7,834 nucleotides of DNA from Armatimonadota bacterium (GTDB lineage Bacteria; Armatimonadota; Fimbriimonadia; Fimbriimonadales; ATM1), in contig JACDEQ010000095.1 in assembly GCA_013816225.1 (NCBI GenBank), forward strand, positions 1-7,834. The letters run 5' to 3'. The notes beneath the pieces are model-generated. The model was not told where the DNA came from and made no database searches. It saw only the letters and a list, made by a program, of their open reading frames with translations. Position 1 is the stretch's first letter. The number at the start of each line of letters is the position of its first letter. The position numbers and the translations under genes were made by a program. Below are positions 6,782 through 7,834 of the stretch, piece by piece.

Positions 6782-7402
6782 CTATGACGATTTTAAGGTG
6801 GCACCTCTCACCTCGTCCAAGGAGCTTCTGGCGGGCGATTGCACGCGCATATTGGGATCTTTCGCGAGAACCTCCAACTCCTCACGTGCACGGGCCCGGC
6901 CGCACATGGCCGCAACATACAAGAATCCAACGCGGGCGATCTTATTCCTTTCGCTCTTCAACAGCCTTGAGAGATCTTCCTCGGCGGAGCAACCGACAAC
7001 CTCAAATAGTGCTACTGCAGCAGATCTGCGGACCACGGCATTCCTGTCACGGAGCAGTTCCCTTATTCTTGGCACAGCCCTGGCGCCAATAATCTCCGCT
7101 GCCGCAGATACCGCGGATGAGCGAACCACCCATTCAGGGTCATAAGTTGCGCTCATCAGTATTCGGTGATCACCGGGGCCGCCTAAATCTCCCAATGTGT
7201 CAATAGCGTCAGACCGCACGACAGCTTCTGGGTCATTTACGAGTGCTCGTGCGGCTACTCGAACAGCTGCGCGAATGTCACGAGCGCCCGTGTCGACCGC
7301 CATTTTCCACAGGTCCTCAAGAGCGTCCTGTCGTTGACACCAATCCCTGCTAGCAATGTTCAGCAAGAGGCTATAGACCTGATCCCTTCTCTCCAATGTC
7401 AT
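6782..7402 (-). CDS. HEAT-repeat protein
   Basis: A 206-residue, all-helical protein made of HEAT / PBS-lyase-like repeats. Repeats of about 31 residues can be aligned by eye at roughly 57-87, 88-118, 119-150, 151-181 and a partial one at 182-198. They share a D-P-x-x-x-V-R-x-x-A core (DPEAVVRSDA, DPEWVVRSSA, DRNAVVRRSA, DPNMRVQSPA). Residues 1-56 are helical but match the repeat less well. There is no signal peptide or membrane segment, so it is probably cytoplasmic. Repeats of this kind form curved scaffolds that bind proteins, and no catalytic motif is seen. The start is ATG 7402; a weak purine stretch (AAGAG) ends one base before it, and no better site is visible. It lies between a gene-free stretch and a decayed transposase, so it may be accessory. 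No partner gene is present to suggest a process. Confidence 0.82.
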   Translation of the reverse strand: MTLERRDQVYSLLLNIASRDWCQRQDALEDLWKMAVDTGARDIRAAVRVAARALVNDPEAVVRSDAIDTLGDLGGPGDHRILMSATYDPEWVVRSSAVSAAAEIIGARAVPRIRELLRDRNAVVRRSAAVALFEVVGCSAEEDLSRLLKSERNKIARVGFLYVAAMCGRARAREELEVLAKDPNMRVQSPARSSLDEVRGATLKSS

Positions 7403-7465
7403 GCTCTTATCCGATGCCTGGAAGTGGTGGTATCAGGTTGCGGGCTGGGTGGCATGGCTTGGTTT

Positions 7466-7536
7466 GGTTCGGGTGCTGAGGATAAGCGTCCTGGAAGTCT
7501 CATAGGCTGGGTCGGTCGTTAGCTTATCCATGAACC
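7466..7536. repeat. Nested inverted repeat at the 3' end of the RAYT remnant
   Basis: Outer arms GGTTC (7466-7470) and GAACC (7532-7536) enclose inner arms GGATAAGC (7480-7487) and GCTTATCC (7522-7529). The inner loop is 34 bases, and the join between outer and inner arms is asymmetric (9 and 2 bases). The right arm overlaps the end of the transposase remnant. CCTGGAAGT occurs at 7417-7425 and again at 7490-7498, and GGCTGGGT at 7443-7450 and 7505-7512. RAYT transposases are known to be associated with REP palindromes, so this may be a degraded REP-like end; that is inference. Confidence 0.45.
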
Positions 7537-7834
7537 CCTCTCGATTTGGTCATCGGTCTCTGCACATCACAGCGATCGACATCAGACACCACCGGGAATC
7601 GATCCGCGTAGAACCCGCGCTCGACCAACGCCATTCTAGCTCGCTCTCACACAGTCCCCGTCTGACCGGGTTGGCGTGAATGTAGTCGATGCTCGCCCAG
7701 ATCGCTTCCGGCGAATAGAGATTGCGATCGTATCCCGGTCCGGGCTGCCGGAATGAAAGGCGAGAGTTTACACGATTCGACATTCGGCGTGGGCAAGCTA
7801 GCGACATCTGCTACTCGCGGGAGTGGTCATACGC
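7524..7834 (-). pseudogene. Frameshifted C-terminal remnant of a REP-associated (RAYT, IS200-like Y1) transposase
   Basis: RAYT proteins are single-strand DNA transposases of the Y1/IS200 type that act on REP palindromes. The open frame from 7807 to 7550 reads RQPGPGYDRN, then SPEAIWASIDYIHANPVRRGL, then ELEWRWSSA. In family members the first of these is usually FWQPG.GYDRN, so a Trp has become Arg. After WRWSSA the frame turns into unrelated sequence and stops at TGA. If one G is added in the GGG run (7614-7616), the reading continues as GFYADRFPVVSDVDR and ends at TAA 7524-7526, which fits a RAYT end much better. Going upstream, the frame meets TAG at 7811-7813, and the N-terminal catalytic HUH part is not seen before the window edge. 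The copy is therefore broken by a frameshift and an upstream stop, or its front part lies outside the window. Confidence 0.78.

Noticed and set aside
6138..7834. Possible CRISPR array, tRNA gene or phage-defence cluster in the right part.
   Set aside because: No regularly spaced repeats, no cloverleaf-like sequence, and no nuclease, helicase or methylase gene. The HEAT protein alone does not indicate such a system.

Overview
This is a GC-rich bacterial window whose protein-coding part looks chromosomal. It carries a complex I membrane subunit, a plant-polysaccharide-type glycosidase, small conserved proteins and a decayed REP-associated transposase. Together with the prepilin-like protein tail at the left edge, this gene mix suggests a free-living, sugar-degrading bacterium of the Armatimonadota / Planctomycetota / Verrucomicrobiota kind. 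That placement is only an inference from gene style; no marker gene is present.

Left part (1-2790): the last 58 codons of a prepilin-like protein run directly into a DUF5996 gene on the + strand. The DUF5996 gene starts at a GTG 7 bases after the upstream stop, so the two are probably one operon. It ends tail-to-tail against nuoM on the - strand, which encodes the M subunit of NADH-quinone oxidoreductase. nuoM is complete and has its proton-channel residues, but neither nuoL nor nuoN is beside it.

Middle part (2791-6137): a 46-base divergent gap separates nuoM from a large GH78 alpha-L-rhamnosidase gene on the + strand. The rhamnosidase has all the expected domains, but the usual Asp after Gly-Trp in the active-site motif is replaced (GWLEC). 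Its 3' end overlaps by 20 bases the 3' end of a convergent gene for a small secreted NTF2/SnoaL-like protein.

Right part (6138-7834): about 640 bases have no believable gene. They hold short repeats, a 12-base palindrome and an 8-base-pair hairpin. Then comes a short HEAT-repeat protein gene (- strand) and a frameshifted C-terminal remnant of a RAYT (IS200-like) transposase at the right edge. A nested inverted repeat lies across the 3' end of that remnant. This side looks like an accessory, decaying segment.

No multi-gene system that would count as new is visible. The best leads are the isolated nuoM with its hydrophilic tail, the GH78 active-site variant, the RAYT remnant with its inverted repeat, and the purine tracts that touch three start codons instead of being spaced from them.
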